Source: Flavobacterium sp. 245 (GTDB taxonomy: Bacteria; Bacteroidota; Bacteroidia; Flavobacteriales; Flavobacteriaceae). Taken from it: a DNA stretch of 64,000 nt. Below, piece after piece: positions 63,690-64,000 of the stretch. Within the stretch, counting starts at the first letter, position 1, and each line of letters opens with the position of its first letter. The stretch covers positions 1 through 64,000 of the forward strand of contig NZ_SNXB01000017.1 in assembly GCF_004362055.1 (NCBI RefSeq). Direction: 5' to 3'. Made by a program: the position numbers and the translations under genes. The notes beneath the pieces are model-generated. The model did no database searches. It saw only the letters and a program-made list of their open reading frames with translations, and was not told the origin of the DNA.

Positions 63690-63777
63690 AGAGAGTTCTG
63701 ATTTTAGATTTTTGAATTTAGATTTCAGATTTAATAACCTAAAAACCACAATCCAAAATCTAAACTTCTTTTTTTTG
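63690..63777. repeat. GATTTTAGAT-type spacer repeat
   Basis: GATTTTAGATTTTTGAATTTAG and TAGATTTCAGATTTAA on the left and AATCCAAAATCTAAACTTC on the right form an imperfect inverted repeat filling the Thr-Tyr spacer. The same words occur at about 5205-5235 and 25620-25650. Confidence 0.5.
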
Positions 63778-63858
63778 TGGGGAGAGCAGGATTCGAACCT
63801 GCGAAGTTCACACAGCAGATTTACAGTCTGCCCTCGTTGGCCGCTTGAGTATCTCCCC
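63778..63858 (-). tRNA. tRNA-Tyr (anticodon GTA)
   Basis: Acceptor GGGGAGA/TCTCCCC, anticodon loop CTGTAAA, long variable arm, discriminator A, 81 bases (class II). Confidence 0.96.
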
Positions 63859-63976
63859 AAATAATCCATGACTTTAAATTTTAGATTTCACATCACTCCA
63901 AAATTTTAATCATCATAAAACGTTGTTTTTCAATGTTTTAAAGAACAAATCTCAAATCGCATTTGAAATATTTTTG

Positions 63977-64000
63977 AGCCGATAGAGGGACTCGAACCCA
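63977..64000 (-). tRNA. Partial tRNA at right edge, probably tRNA-Thr (TGT)
   Basis: Only the 3 prime end is present: T loop TTCGAGT and acceptor TATCGGC with discriminator T. The anticodon lies outside. The acceptor strand and discriminator are Thr-like, and Thr-Tyr-...-Thr-tuf is the classic order, so tRNA-Thr(TGT) is the likely identity. Confidence 0.7.

Noticed and set aside
1-64000. CRISPR array, prophage, integrase or plasmid origin
   Set aside because: No regularly spaced repeats, phage structural genes, recombinases or replication initiators were seen.

Overview
The window is a low-GC chromosomal segment from a member of the Bacteroidota, almost certainly Flavobacterium or a close relative. 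This rests on the gene content (flavobacterial kdp cluster, XrtN exosortase, mitochondrial-type aconitase beside AcnB, DUF3467 after rpoC), on promoters of the Bacteroidota form TTG-N17-19-TAnnTTTG, on the general lack of Shine-Dalgarno sequences, and on intergenic repeats typical of the genus. No phage, transposase, integrase, plasmid gene or CRISPR array is visible.

Layout. 1-674: the promoter of a leftward transcript lying outside the window, then gene-free DNA with a structured repeat. 675-2983: a luciferase-like oxidoreductase and a polysaccharide deacetylase. 3151-14643: a potassium-uptake (Kdp) cluster made of a sigma-54 activator, a small conserved-looking protein, three tiny membrane proteins including KdpF, KdpA, KdpB, KdpC, an outer-membrane porin, a stand-alone KdpD sensor domain and a separate histidine kinase. 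Nearly every spacer in this cluster carries its own inverted repeat. 14846-23484: a DNA-damage and mutagenesis island with a LexA-like self-cleaving repressor, divergent to a Y-family polymerase, a second DnaE, an exonuclease-GIY-YIG nuclease fusion, exonuclease III and AlkB, followed by a DUF1810 protein on its own promoter. 23669-27652: small hypothetical genes, an amino-acid permease and a decayed DUF4240-like gene. 28204-31175: a two-component pair and a LysM/NlpC cell-wall hydrolase. 31412-34332: tandem Kelch paralogues, the first broken by two one-base homopolymer losses. 34524-39686: two unrelated-class aconitases side by side. 40111-43836: an XrtN exosortase with its dedicated VIT-domain substrate. 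43892-46353: MoxR ATPase and a SurA-type chaperone. 46875-50056: secreted alpha-amylase and release factor 3. 50302-64000: the classic transcription/translation block (DUF3467, rpoC, rpoB, rplL, rplJ, rplA, rplK, nusG, secE, tRNA-Trp, tuf, tRNA-Thr, tRNA-Tyr, partial tRNA), all leftward.

How it works together. The Kdp cluster looks rewired relative to Enterobacteria: the KdpD sensor is split from its kinase and the only regulator nearby is a sigma-54 activator rather than KdpE; a perfect -24 element lies 100 bases before the first gene of the structural operon. The island at 14.8-22.9 kb looks like an inducible translesion-synthesis unit whose shared divergent promoter carries two GTAC-centred sites that could be the repressor's operators. 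The exosortase pair is a self-contained sorting system in which the substrate, a polytopic membrane protein with a VIT domain, ends in a PEP-type signal directly upstream of its sorting enzyme. These three are the most rewarding regions.
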